From: Oasisia sp. SBJ-2009 | Taxonomy: Eukaryota > Annelida > Polychaeta > Sabellida > Siboglinidae | Direction: 5' to 3' | Assembly (NCBI GenBank): GCA_964017155.1 | Contig: OZ024863.1 | Location: 46,180,364-46,244,363 of the forward strand | DNA: 64,000 bases | Part shown: positions 26,082-36,640 of the stretch, one piece after another | How positions within the stretch are numbered: position 1 is the stretch's first letter | Layout: each line of letters opens with the position of its first letter | Translations under genes and position numbers: made by a program | The notes under the pieces: model-generated | Seen by the model: the letters and a program-made list of their open reading frames with translations, nothing else | Told to the model about the DNA's origin: nothing | Databases searched by the model: none

Positions 26082-27964
26082 TGATCATTACATTTAAATG
26101 GCCGCCCTGCTGCTAGGCGTGGACGGCTGTGGGGGTGTTCCGCAGTGGCTATGCCTGCACCGACATGTACCAACTGCCACTGTTCCAAGGCGGCCCACCA
26201 GTGTCGGTGATTGAGCAGCTAACAAAAACACCGTGCATTCAATGTCTGGATGATAATCTCCGCAATCGCACGGTGAGTTGAACAGTCAGACATTCTGATA
26301 TATTGCTCATGCCAGTTGTATTTTTATTGTGGAATTTCTGTAGTTTTGTGAGTAGATATTGCAGGGTTTTCTATATAAAATAATGCTAGCATTTTAAATT
26401 CTTCATCAGCATGTGCCGAATTTGTAGATGGTCGCCTGTTGGCATTCTGCAGTAGAACTTAAACTTGCAAGCAGCTGAACCATTCAGTCTATACAGGGTG
26501 TTAGACTTCATTGTGGCTATGGCCACGAGTATAATAATTATGTTTTTGTTAGTAAATGCCTATTATTCTTTTGCCCAGCGTCTGTTTAATCTGTTTTTAA
26601 GCAGTTTAGTGGTGGGCTGGTAGCACAGAGATCAACTCTTGTTTAGCTGTCTTGCAGCATGTGTATCACCTAACTAATGCTGTACCATCCAATGTTAGAA
26701 TTTGGATCTGAGAAAGAGAGACTCATCTACTCGGTCGATTTTATATTTTATCTTATGCACTTTCATCTTGTCACTATTTGTTTATCCAGACATTGTGTTT
26801 GCAGTTAGGTCACTTGGAGAGCGCGTCACTGATTGTAAGACTGTGTGACAGTCGCAGAGAGAACGAACTGCCATCCTACACGTCATCAAAGCCGGTCGGT
26901 TTTATCTCTTTTTGTTCTCGCAGTGTCACTGTTTCTCCTTCCTCTGTATCCAATGCCTGATGGTGATCTGCTCCACTCTCTCCACTCTCTCCCTGCTGGT
27001 ATTCTTCTCTATTTTGCACATGTTTCTTTAACATCCAATCTTTATGCTTGTCTTTTGACAAATTTGTTCACACAGTCTTTACATGTTTAGTATCTTCCTC
27101 TTGTCCTCTCTTCTCTCATTTTCTCTTCCTTTAACTGTGTAATCAGTTTATGTAAAACAGCAAAGAATATCTCATAATTTGCTTAATAGTAACCAATGTT
27201 TTTTTGACAAACTATAATACATACACTGTATTTTTTTTACATATGTACAGAGATGTACGTGTTTGTTTAGTTTAATGTATATTGTTGTCAAGCTGGGTTA
27301 CTTTCACTTAACTTGTTTCCTTAGAAAATGCCACCAAACATCGACTACTTACCACAAGCAAATGTAGAGAGCTACACCCAATCACCACCACCTGGTGCTA
27401 ACTTGCCTGATCGAGACCTGGCTGATCTTGTCCCTCCCGGGGCCGTCTCACCGCAACAGTTCATGAACAACCTCGCCATCAAGTTCAAAAAAGTGAGTAT
27501 TGTGTTTTCTGAGTCAAGATGAACCATAATTAATAGACCACTTCCATTCAAGTGGAAGGTTTGAACTTCAGATTGCATGAGAAGTTGGTGTATTTTCAAG
27601 AACTGATGTAAGGTGCACGTGATCATCGGTCGTATTTCTTAGAGCCGTTCTGTTGAAACAAAATGGCGTCCTGAGCACAGCTCTTTTGATTTTTTGTTCC
27701 AGTGTCCTTGTGAATCTTGTAACATGTGTTACGTTGGCCGAGTAAATGTTACCTCCGTAACTATTGCCATTAGTCACTCATATTGACTAGAAATGCTTAC
27801 AAGAATAATATTCCACTCTCCTACACTGTTCGTATGTGAAGACACCAAAGCCATATACCAACCCTGCATGAGTTGTTAAATACTCAGTGGCATTGTCGTG
27901 CATTTACTGAATGTCTTTGTAGCTGGCGTACAAGGCCCAGGAACCAGACACTGACCAGTCCTAG
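4242..27964 (+). CDS. CCDC17: CCDC17 orthologue (long invertebrate form), 28 exons, 1287 aa
   Basis: Exons: 4242-4418 (ATG 4278), 4737-4829, 5421-5507, 5700-5823, 6371-6416, 6948-7078, 7564-7820, 9516-9625, 10652-10858, 11253-11475, 12117-12227, 12581-12651, 12973-13093, 13810-14074, 15349-15572, 16918-17037, 18144-18299, 18738-18854, 19678-19851, 21230-21466, 23697-23786, 24307-24393, 25140-25232, 25394-25501, 26117-26272, 26790-26894, 27325-27492, 27923-27964. All are flanked by AG/GT, all phases match, and the total is 3864 nt. Residues 9-34 form one C2H2-like finger (CPDC...H-x-EKFCVKH), as at the vertebrate CCDC17 N-terminus. Residues 108-293 are helical, with polyQ at about 217-250. Residues 330-510 carry the vertebrate-conserved block (GFVLFCDFVLGLD; SGRWRV; ELFFRLAHS). 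Residues 575-1220 are extra C2-like beta-rich modules absent from the 622-residue human protein. The molecular role is poorly known; human CCDC17 is associated with ciliated tissue (general knowledge). The second exon's donor (GTCTGT) is weak, and the start of the 26th exon could be 26805. Confidence 0.9.
5596..5616 (+). repeat. 21-nt exact echo of CCDC17 exon 2 inside intron 3
   Basis: Positions 5596-5616 repeat exon 2 positions 4743-4763 without mismatch. The flanks diverge at once, so this is a short duplicated fragment and not a usable exon. Confidence 0.75.
7591..7692 (+). repeat. Polyglutamine tract (CAG/CAA) in CCDC17 exon 7
   Basis: Mixed CAG/CAA codons encode 18 Gln, Leu, 3 Gln, His and 10 Gln, directly followed by a heptad-like helix (MQHQLEMLKQQAELDRLMNRM). 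CAA interruption usually stabilises such tracts. The exon's splice sites (AG before 7564, GTACAG at 7821) and its phase place the tract inside the real protein, not in a chance open frame. Confidence 0.9.
7965..8155. mobile_element. Possible small pogo/Tigger-like MITE remnant
   Basis: The left edge (GAAACCTCCCTGTTAATTAAG) and the right edge (TTAATTAC...CAAGGTTTGACTG) look like diverged inverted termini of the common CAGTCAAACCT type. No target duplication is visible and the arms match poorly. Confidence 0.3.
8188..9049. mobile_element. Foldback/MITE element with ~105 bp terminal inverted repeats
   Basis: The left arm 8188-8291 and right arm 8938-9049 are reverse complements over about 105 bp with few mismatches; a run of about 60 bp, including GGCATACACCTAATAGAG, is identical. 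The 650 bp interior has no coding frame and contains a smaller palindrome near 8795-8830 (TTGACCCTTAAC / GTTAAGGGTCA). It sits in CCDC17 intron 7. It is a non-autonomous DNA element; I could not assign a clear target-site duplication or superfamily. Confidence 0.85.
9765..10210 (-). mobile_element. LINE 3' end, 5'-truncated, reverse orientation, CCDC17 intron 8
   Basis: The minus-strand frame encodes the post-RT C-terminus typical of CR1/L2/jockey-like LINEs (SYEMRLKECGLTTLETRRLRGD, FKILNGYENI, WNRLSADCV). The 3' end carries TAGATAGATAGGTTGGAC followed by a conserved tail. It is the same family as 16285-16805, in the opposite direction. The reverse transcriptase domain itself is missing. Confidence 0.85.
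12795..12907. repeat. Tandem duplication, unit about 62 bp
   Basis: Two adjacent units each contain CAAAATTAAAC..TA/TACTGTAGG and end in CATTCATGCAAA. They lie in CCDC17 intron 12 and have no coding potential. Confidence 0.7.
14757..15085. mobile_element. Head-to-head inverted pair of SINE-2 copies, CCDC17 intron 14
   Basis: The plus copy starts near 14757 with a tRNA-like head (A box TGGCTGCGTGGTAAAGC, B box GGTTCAATCCC). A minus copy runs from about 15085 back to about 14880 with the same head and the tail sequence CTTCTATCTGGTGTCTATGCC in reverse. Together they form an imperfect inverted repeat. The family also occurs at 17145-17420 and, as a fragment, at 61630-61720. Confidence 0.8.
15118..15147. 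repeat. (TA)n microsatellite
   Basis: Uninterrupted TA dinucleotides directly beyond the SINE-2 pair, in CCDC17 intron 14. Confidence 0.95.
16285..16805 (+). mobile_element. LINE 3' end, 5'-truncated, CCDC17 intron 15
   Basis: It encodes the LINE C-terminus starting LERVQRRATKM, then SYEMRLKECGLTTL and RLRGDQIEV. A GAA to TAA change at 16613 breaks the frame before WNRLSADCV, relative to the copy at 9.8 kb. The 3' tail TAGATAGATAGGTTGGAC and the following CTAGGTGGCAATCTTG block are shared with that copy. It is a dead fragment. Confidence 0.85.
17145..17420 (+). mobile_element. SINE-2 copy, CCDC17 intron 16
   Basis: tRNA-like head with A box GGTAGAGTGCCGG and B box GGTTCAATCCC, then a body with TTTCGGAAGAGACATTAAAAG and GGGGAAGTAAAAGATCCC. 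It is the best single copy of this family in the window and allows the inverted pair at 14.8 kb to be delimited. Confidence 0.8.
17620..17810 (+). repeat. Dispersed intronic repeat, copy 1
   Basis: Shares about 170 bp with 23855-24030 in the same orientation (blocks ACTTCTTTGATAT, GAAGTGACCATGAATGTAAA, TTGCTTGT.ATATCTG). The ends are diffuse, so it is probably an old transposon fragment or a duplicated intron segment. Confidence 0.6.
18955..19075. repeat. Old dispersed repeat with AT-rich trinucleotide edge
   Basis: ATAATAATTAATAATAA leads into TTTTTATTTGTAAAGCGC and GGCGCATAAAATAC. This resembles the 3' tails of tRNA-SINEs ending in AAAGCGC...; a related tail is at 59195-59265. No further structure is seen. 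Confidence 0.4.
19986..20897 (+). mobile_element. Penelope-like element remnant: GIY-YIG endonuclease end between 122 bp inverted repeats
   Basis: The plus frame from about 20100 reads the C-terminus of a Penelope-like retroelement: YVQGVTEPVQRILKHHDI, NLRQILVHPKDKV, the Cys-rich CxxCxxxC lead-in CNMCYIGDTGR, EHKKEVE, ITDHADRRN, IDWEGAKVVDRE, IKEAIWIRKT and MNRDEGGY. A frameshift near 20562-20580 splits it. The usual Arg before L-x-EH is Lys here. No reverse transcriptase is present. Arms 19986-20107 and 20776-20897 are near-perfect inverted copies of 122 bp, so the unit is a 912 bp foldback. It lies in CCDC17 intron 19. Confidence 0.88.
21597..21770. repeat. (AT)n microsatellite inside the hAT-like element
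   Basis: Long interrupted ATAT runs. The tyrosine/isoleucine open frames across it are artefacts. Confidence 0.95.
22683..22985 (+). mobile_element. MITE copy nested in the hAT-like element
   Basis: Closely related to 52494-52959: shared blocks TACAAACTTTCCGATTGGC.TTTCTGCG, ATCATCAATTTGCAG, GGTATAAATGCCA, GGATTATGGCGCA and TTTGCCTCGTGTTAATTTGC. The right inverted arm present in the other copy is missing here. A short GCCTCAAAATTT tandem repeat (three units) lies near 22920. Confidence 0.7.
23855..24030 (+). repeat. Dispersed intronic repeat, copy 2
   Basis: Partner of 17620-17810, same strand. It lies about 70 bp downstream of CCDC17 exon 21. Confidence 0.6.
24470..25015 (+). repeat. Pair of ~80 bp direct repeats in CCDC17 intron 22
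   Basis: 24461-24545 and 24929-25012 share ATTGGAAAAGCAAA.TGTATC, AACACA.ACATCATT and CAAG.AAGTGTATATAATTCA. The spacer is unique. No coding content. Confidence 0.65.
25822..26083 (+). repeat. (GTGCGTGA)n then (GTGC)n satellite abutting CCDC17 exon 25
   Basis: About 18 octamer units followed by a pure GTGC run, ending only about 33 bp before the AG at 26115-26116. The branch point and pyrimidine tract of intron 24 must fit in that gap or overlap the satellite. The His/Thr/Arg open frames on the other strand come from the repeat and are not genes. Confidence 0.95.
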
Positions 27965-29235
27965 TAAGACGAATCTACACAGTCTCTACGTATCGGAATA
28001 AGGACTACGACGGTTCGAAGAATAAGGACTGATTAACTGTTGTGGACAATTACGACAGGGAAACTTTGTTTCATGCAAGTTTCATGCAACAGCACCAAAG
28101 ATCACGGATGAACAGGGATGTAATTAAGATAAATTTATTTATTTAAGCAGGGTATATTTATGTATAACCTAGACGAAATATATTTTGATATTGTTTATAG
28201 TGGGTTTATGAATGTATGTTTGTATGTATGCATGCGTGCGTGCATGCGTGCGTGCATGCGTTTGTGTGTGTGTATGTGTGTGTGTGTGTGTGTGTCTGTG
28301 TGTGTGTGTGCACGAATGCCTGCATGCGTGGGTGTATGCATTTATGTAGGTATGTATGTATGTATATATGTAATCATAATATTATATGTTTCTATGTAAG
28401 CGTGTGTTTATGCGGGTGAAACATGCGTGTTATTATATATACATGTAACAATGTATGTTGCCAAAATATACAGATCCAACCATTCAGTATAAAATATTAA
28501 ATGGTACATATATGTGTTTGTTTTGGTATGTCCACGTGAATTTGGTAGATTCTTCTACAATAAATGGCCAGCTATGTACTATTAGTGTAGATTATTTGTG
28601 TCGTCTTATTTCCGCATGGTCACTACACGTCACACAATTAAGCACGCATACAATAATACGCGCATACATACACGCCCACACAAACGATTCACAACACTTT
28701 CATAAAGTACCACAAATAATGCATAATTTATGTAAATAATTAAAAATCATGGACATGAAATAAAGATGGTTTCCAATTCAGATGCCTTCACTGACTTGTA
28801 CTCATCCATTTCGTTTCAGTCGTAGTAGAGCAACTGTTTGGGAATGTCAGTATCTTGATATGTTAAAATGCTGTACATATCAAACAACTAATACATCAAC
28901 AACTCAGAAGTAGTAAAACCATGCCATCACAAATTCTATTTTAGAATGTGGACAGAACCTAAATAGCCTTTGCAGTTTTTTCCTATATTTGAGATATCCT
29001 TGTTTGGAATACCTTCACAATGGTGCCTGTATAGTATTATCTTCGTTGGGGCGTGCTTTGCTCCAGACAAAGGGCTCCACAACACTGATTGGATACATAC
29101 ATGTCACTTCTGTGTAATATTAATCACGGCATTTGGTCGCATTCGGCGATTCTGTTTTGTGCGTATGATAGTCATGCGTTAATTGTACCTATTATAGTTT
29201 AGCAACAATTAAAACTCTCATGAACATGTTGACAG

Positions 29236-29280
<45 letters not shown>

Positions 29281-31859
29281 TGCGTGCGTGTGTGTGAATA
29301 CGTTTCGTTCAGTCTTCTCACGCAGATCAGTTGATGAGAACACGTTTCCCATGAAGCGTACTTACGGTAGTTTGTGTGTTTTTACCTGCCTGGTGGTGTG
29401 GCATTCCCTCTTGTTACGACGGCTACGTTTCCAGCCATGCGTGGCATGAGAATTCAAGGAGGAAGTCATTACAGTGTAACGCTATTGAAGTGGAAGTATC
29501 ATGTTTAGGCGCAGAAATCCCAGCAGATAAGAGGATACGTGTAACTATTTTTATCACATAGTTCGAGCATGCCTAAAAGAAGATAGCTTAGCCAAACAAC
29601 ACTCGCTGACTTCCTATAATGGTAAAGATTCTTTCCATGTGCCATTACAATATTACAGATAGTTACTACAAGTGATTTGGTCACTTGTGCCCCATGACGG
29701 ATGGGGGCCTCTTTTACAGCCATCTAGAGAGCAATTTGCGTTTACACGACAGGCTACGAAAATGCTACAAAGACGCCCTGAACGGGAACGCTCCGTTCCC
29801 TGTGACACCTGCAAGAGACTGCAATTAATCACCCTCTCCCCTCTGGCGCCACACCTGCAAGACTGGTCTGCAGGACTTGGTAAATAATGGCGTCAGCACC
29901 TCAAATAGAATTCATTGTCAGAATGGTCAACCTCCCCCTAGCTGGACCTGTGGCCACGTATGACTGATCCGTCTTTCGACGGCTCGCTCCATTCACGTTG
30001 AGTCATTCCGTCAAAAGTCTGGTTCCTTTTCACTGTACCATATTGTATGTTTTATTATCCTAGGCCTACAATATTGTATGACGTTTTATTGTGTGACATT
30101 TGAAATCGGTCTCTCCGTCTACAGCTGCATTGTTAGTAGGTACGACGTGAAGTTCTGACATTCAACTAACTGATTGTCCATGCTGCTCCAGAAAGACATA
30201 TTGACATCCAATTATGGGGTGTTACTTTCCACCTCCCTTCACTTACACGTGGCCAATAGACTAGTGAGGGACAAGGCGCCTCACTTCATAAACATACGTT
30301 CTCGTCATAACATTCCACTTACCTAGATGCCTTTGATATCCACATAATCTCCGATAAGACGTTTTTGCGAAACGGCTTTGTGCACGAACGTATAGTTTAC
30401 ATTCTTCAGGGTGATATGATTGATTGCTTTAATATGGCTGGCGAGTTGGAACACCAATATAGGCTTTGTACACATAGATTATGTATAGCAAGATAGACAC
30501 GTATGACATGTGTTTAGTGGCCCGGTGTAAGACATTGTGTATTTACATGTAAGTAGTCTTCCATCATTGAACCTGTAGTATATGACGCTATGTTAACGGC
30601 CTTTAACTATGGCTAACCCAGGGTTTGTCCAGCTAGGGAGAGACCTACTAATACGCTTCAGGTGGTGGTTAGAACTGATTCAGACCTTTCGGATAGAATA
30701 TTACCGTAGTGCAGACAGTCTATTGTGGTGCAGACATGCATGGCTGCATAAGAAGTATTCTATGCTGACAAAAACGCATGCCAGGTGTGCATCCGAATAT
30801 GGCGATGCTTAGAGAGAATGAGTTCTTTGATGCACCGACACTGATGATGATTTAATAGTAGAAATATGAGTTGCCTCTAGAATGGCTGCATGTAACTGAC
30901 TTTGACATAGGGAACTACATTAACAGCCCGCGGTTCATTTGGTATAATTTATATACTTTGTTCACCCGCGGGTAACAATATATCTCTTATATCTTGCCGC
31001 TACACGGATCCCTTTTGAAAGTTGCATTCAATTCCGGTAAATGTACTTTCAATAGACAACGGCACATAGTTGATGGTTCCGGTTCAGCCAGATTAAAGGT
31101 GTTACCGACGGTCATGTCGGAGCTGTAGTCACTGATTTAATCTTACCGCCGGCGTTGTGTGGGCAATATATATTACCACCTCGCTCGTGACCTCTGACAT
31201 GCACGGTCTGTGCTCACCTAATTGGCGCGAAGCAGTCGCGTCAACAGCCACCCGCACTATATAATTAGGTGACTGAAACCAGAGTGCAAATTAACCATGC
31301 GCCTATAAACAAGTACCGTTTCTCAGCGGGGGTTTCAATAGCGCCGATATCGGGGCCGTAACTAGAGCAGCGATGTCGTTACACGCGAGCGGTTCTCAAG
31401 TATGCCAAAGGTAGGTCAGAGTGGACGTCACGCTTGGGCAAGCGTCAGGCCCTACACCGGCGTGACAGGCCACACGCTCGGCCGCACTGCAGGTGTAGCG
31501 ATGCGACAGTGTTGTGTATGTTCGAGTGGTTGTTTGTATAGTCTGTGTGTGATACTGGTCAGTGAGTCGTAGTCGGGAAACTACGATTTAGTTCTGCGGC
31601 CTGGATCGTCTGCTGTAGATGACGTCCAATTGGTAGTTGACAGTCGTAGAGGAGTTGTACTTTGCCAGGCCGTTCTGTTACAGCAGCGGAGACCTAACAT
31701 TACATTGTTGGTCGTGCAACAGGTTAGTGTTTAGTGTCATTGCCAATATGTTTTTGTTGTGGTTCGACTCATAGACGTTTCAGCTTAGGGAGTCTTTGTG
31801 CATTGACTGAGTTGTCTGCAGGCAATATTTGTGCTTGCATATGGCTTAGTTACGTTTAT

Positions 31860-32460
<601 letters not shown>

Positions 32461-34317
32461 TAACTATGACAGTAGGTGTTTTGACAACTTGTCGGACTGT
32501 TTAAACGCGGTGACTAAAACGTGTGTATATGATAACCGGATATGTTACACTTTTCGTGTCTTGCGACAACACCATGTTGTCCTGCGCAAAAATACCACAA
32601 CGGATCACACCGCTTATGATCCTACATGCGACATATGTTGTTGCTTCGCATCGCCGGAGGTTACACCGTCACGCATGACATGGAAAGTGACAAAGGCGTG
32701 TGTGTTTGCCATCCGTGCGCATCTGTTGATTTGGCCTCGCTTCGTGTCATTATGAGTAAAACGACATTTGTAACAAGTTGCTAATCCACGACGTCGCGGC
32801 GGCGACTTGGCCCTTGTATACACCGCTACGCGCGGCCGCACAGGACACGCGTGGCTGAACTTCTGAATAGGATAGGTTACATTGCGCGACGCGGCATTGA
32901 CGCGGCGCCTACTACACAGCACAGGATCGTAGCCGACGCATAGGCTGTTTCGGGTCCGGTTAAGATACTTGAACTGTGGACACGTAGGGAAAGAAAGACA
33001 ATGTCAGAGGGTTCTACCTTCTGGTATCACCAAGACGCACCCGTCAACGGAAACTTATAGAAAGACGCGACACCATCGCTCAGGTAAATGTCCTTGACTG
33101 TTCGTTGGATGACAGCAACGTTTGGGCGCATTTAGACGACGGGAGCATAATTAGGTTGGTTATGTAAAATTGCGGAAGTTTGTTTGGCCGTGTTTAATTT
33201 TGACACACATATATCGTCAAATGACATGTATATAATACAAGCCAATATTTAATCAGATTTACAAGATTGTCAGCCACATCAAAACCTAAGTAGACAAGAT
33301 AAGTCTACCTAGAGTCCACCATTTTGTCATTTAGGTGTAACCAACCCGTACGAAATATATACGTTATTTTTGTACATATTAACACTGCTATTTATCGATA
33401 GATAGTGTGTATTGACTGTGAAGACACTGGGTATCTTTTCACGAACGGCAGCTTTTAACTTCTTTGGTCTTTCGTTCAGATATATTCTTTGCGTGGAAAC
33501 CTGTTCCAGATCCGTTATTTAAATATAGCAAATTGACTGAAAGTCCAGTTAAATTTGTTGTGGTGTCAGGCTCAAGTAGAATACAAATACAATCATTACG
33601 TGTAATGTTGAATGTTAGGATATTATAATATTATAAGGGTGAGTAGATCAATATTAGACCTATCAACCCAGCGGTTCCAGTGTGGTTCTTGTAGACCTAC
33701 TTCTGTAGTTGGACACATGACCGTATTAGCGTTATCTCACCATAAGATTAACGGTATACGTACACTTACATAATAAGTCAACATTCACATGTCAACCCTA
33801 TAGTGAGACCACGGTCGAATCGGACATGACCCACGTTGACAAGTCATGTGTATACCTAATATTATCCGTCTGGACAACACATACACACGCATACACACAT
33901 GTTGCACCTAAACGCAGCGATTCTGCGATAACATAGAACTACGTCGAGCGCGCTCCATCATGTTCAATCTGATAACTGTCTTGGTCACAGCCCAAGGGCT
34001 ATCAATCAGATCTACCTCAAAAGGCGTTGGGTCCTTGCCAATAGTGCCTAACTGCGATTTCGCGATAACATTACCTATACTCACGTTGGCCGCAGAAGAA
34101 CAGCTAACGTCTGTGACCAAATATGTACAAAACTGTTGTAATTACAGGACCAGTGTAAGCAAACACAACATAACTGTTGATGGGCATCCGTGCATTCATC
34201 TCGTAGGGTACATTTTTGTTTTGATGGAAGGTTCCGGTTATGTAGTTTTTACGAAATCAGACAGTCGTAAAAATGGGTTGCTATTGTCGAAATAGCCTAA
34301 TGAACAGTTTAGTAACA

Positions 34318-34450
34318 TTAATTGCAGCATGGCTGAACGCTCTCCAGAGAAGTCGAGATGGTGTTAGAAAAAGATGTGTAAAGTGTAAAGCATTTTGAGC
34401 AGTCCTAAAGATCGAACACGATGGCACATAAGAACTTATATTGTATTACA
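34318..34450 (+). mobile_element. SINE-1 tail fragment
   Basis: Contains TTGCAGCATGGCTGAA, CAGAGAAGTCGAGATGGTG, AAAGTGTAAAGCATTTTGAG and a CACATAAGAACTTA end, matching the 3' half of the SINE-1 copies at 45 and 51 kb. The tRNA head is absent. Confidence 0.7.
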
Positions 34451-36089
34451 TCAGAACATCAACACCTTATTCGTCTGTTCATCGTCTGTTCACTTATACT
34501 CTTGAATTAGTCCTACAACTTTGTGTAATGCCAGTACGAACCAATAACCGTTACTATCACTTTAAAAAAAACACCGAATTATCTGTAGACGCTATTCGTC
34601 GCGGCGTCTTTTGATATTGTCCTGTTATCCGTCCATCAGGTCGGTCGTTGGTGGATATCGATGTTTCGTGGTCGTTTAGGATGCAATCTCATCAACTCCA
34701 CGCATAATCAAATTTAGAATCACAAGTCACTTCGCTTTAATCTTGTCTATCCTGTCAAATACCAGAACTTCCGTGATAGTGGCCTATATATATGCTGGTT
34801 TCACAAAAGGTGGTCCCGTCTATTTCATGTAGGGTATAGATCTTGCATTAAACTAGTTTCTTGTAATTCTCCTACACTTTTTTCTCATATCCCTAATAAC
34901 CGATGCAATCAACAACATCTAGATTGTTGTCGATAAGGGCGTAATTTACACGCCTGTCCTTTTCACCCAAACGTCCATATTGATCCGTCTCCACTGTCGC
35001 AGATTATTACTAAGATACAACACGTTGCTATTTCAAGTCATCAACATAGGTATATAATTATATTGTTTAAATACATGTATAGCCTATTCATCAAATTGTC
35101 AAACATCCAATCAAAACGCCATTACTCGTTAGCTGTGCATAGAATGCTTTTTAAAGATGCGATCAAAATAGTTTAGTGATGCACCGAATTTATTGCTATT
35201 ACAAAGATATAATGCACAGTATGTGTGGATTATTAACCTAATATTCAAATGGGTTTATTTTAGGTTTGTTTACACAACTGAAAAATGGTATATGTCGATA
35301 TTAAACCATTGTCCAAGTAGAGTACTTCAGGTATTGTAGTCATTTTTATCTGATTGACCGTTGGCATCAATAAAACAAATTTGGCAAACACCAACATAGG
35401 ACCAATGTTAGCTTTTCTCTGTTTCTAAAATGACACGACTATTCGAAGTTGTATATTTGGTTACTGATACCTAAGCAAAATAGGTTTGCCCTGTTACACG
35501 TTTGGTGTTTGTAGTGTATGCACATTGTATAGATATGTGGGCTGTTTAGTGATATATTGGCAGATTTTTCTTTTGCTATCATGTCAAAAATAATGATGAA
35601 AATCAAACAAGGTTGCACTTACATTTACTGATCAAAGGAAGTTTGTTAACCTTTTATTAACGATGAACTACGATAAGTCCGGCATACCGCCTTTACTATA
35701 CTCGTCGTAAACAGTGACAGTTGATGCAGTTGACACGAGGTCAGCCGAATGCCGGAATATCGACTGTGTGAATGTTGCTGTCGTTTGTGATTAATTCTAC
35801 TACATTAAGCACGGATTTCGGACACGTCGTCCCCGTGATTGATGTGTTGTCATAATACGGTTTGGCCTCAATGACGACAGAAACCCCCGCTCTACCGCCT
35901 AAGGCAGTCAGTGGAGCGTAGTCGGGCCTTCAATACGTCTTCGGGTCCTGACAGAAATGGGACTTGACGACAATGAGGGACAATCCCCGGTAGACTGGCT
36001 CTGTATAGTCACGTACAGTAACGACACAGACGGTGGACCACATTATGTCCCCAATAGCATTCAGTATATTGGATATATACAAAACACTG

Positions 36090-36492
36090 TCGGTGGAAGT
36101 GGATAGAGAGAAGAAGGCAGAGAAGCCGAGAAAGGGAGACGGGGAAGGGTGAGAAATGGGATGGAAAGGAGCAAAGATGGAAACAAGGAAAAGTCAGAGA
36201 GAGATGCACAGAGGGAGAGGAAGGGAACGAGAAAATGGGAGAAGGGAGGGAGTGATGGAAAGAACCAGGAAAAGGGACAGGGAGGGAAGGAAGAAGGAAG
36301 GAGACAGAGAGGTTGAATAAGGGAAGGATAGAGAGAGACAGAGACAGAGAGAGCGAGAAAAAGTAAAAAAACCGAGTGTGTGTATGAGAGAGAGAAATAT
36401 ACGCGAGTGCATAGACGGAAAGAGAAGAGAGGATAAAAAAGAGAAGAGAAAGGAGGGACAGGAGACAGACGGAAAGGGGGAGAGAGATAGTT

Positions 36493-36533
<41 letters not shown>

Positions 36534-36640
36534 AGAGGGAGAGTTGGGACGAGGAAGAGATGACCTGACGAGAATGAGAAAGAACAAGAACAAACAAGTT
36601 TATTTAAGAAGAGACAAAGAGGAGGAGAGAAAGAGGGAGA
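36090..36640 (+). repeat. Long purine-rich (GA/GGA) tract
   Basis: About 550 bp almost entirely purine on the plus strand, ending in a (GA)n run at 36497-36530. Leu/Ser-rich open frames on the minus strand follow from the CT bias and are not genes. Such tracts can adopt triplex structures; that is inference. Confidence 0.9.

Noticed and set aside
25756..26188. Long Thr/His/Arg and Ser-rich open frames on the minus strand
   Set aside because: They are translations of the GTGCGTGA/GTGC satellite; no start context, domain or splice logic.
29240..31000. Several 60-70 codon plus-strand frames
   Set aside because: No family similarity, no consistent splice signals; probably chance.
33908..34295. 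Overlapping frames on both strands, with GTGAGT on the minus strand and a CACAG acceptor-like site on the plus strand
   Set aside because: No family recognised and no second exon to join; treated as non-coding.
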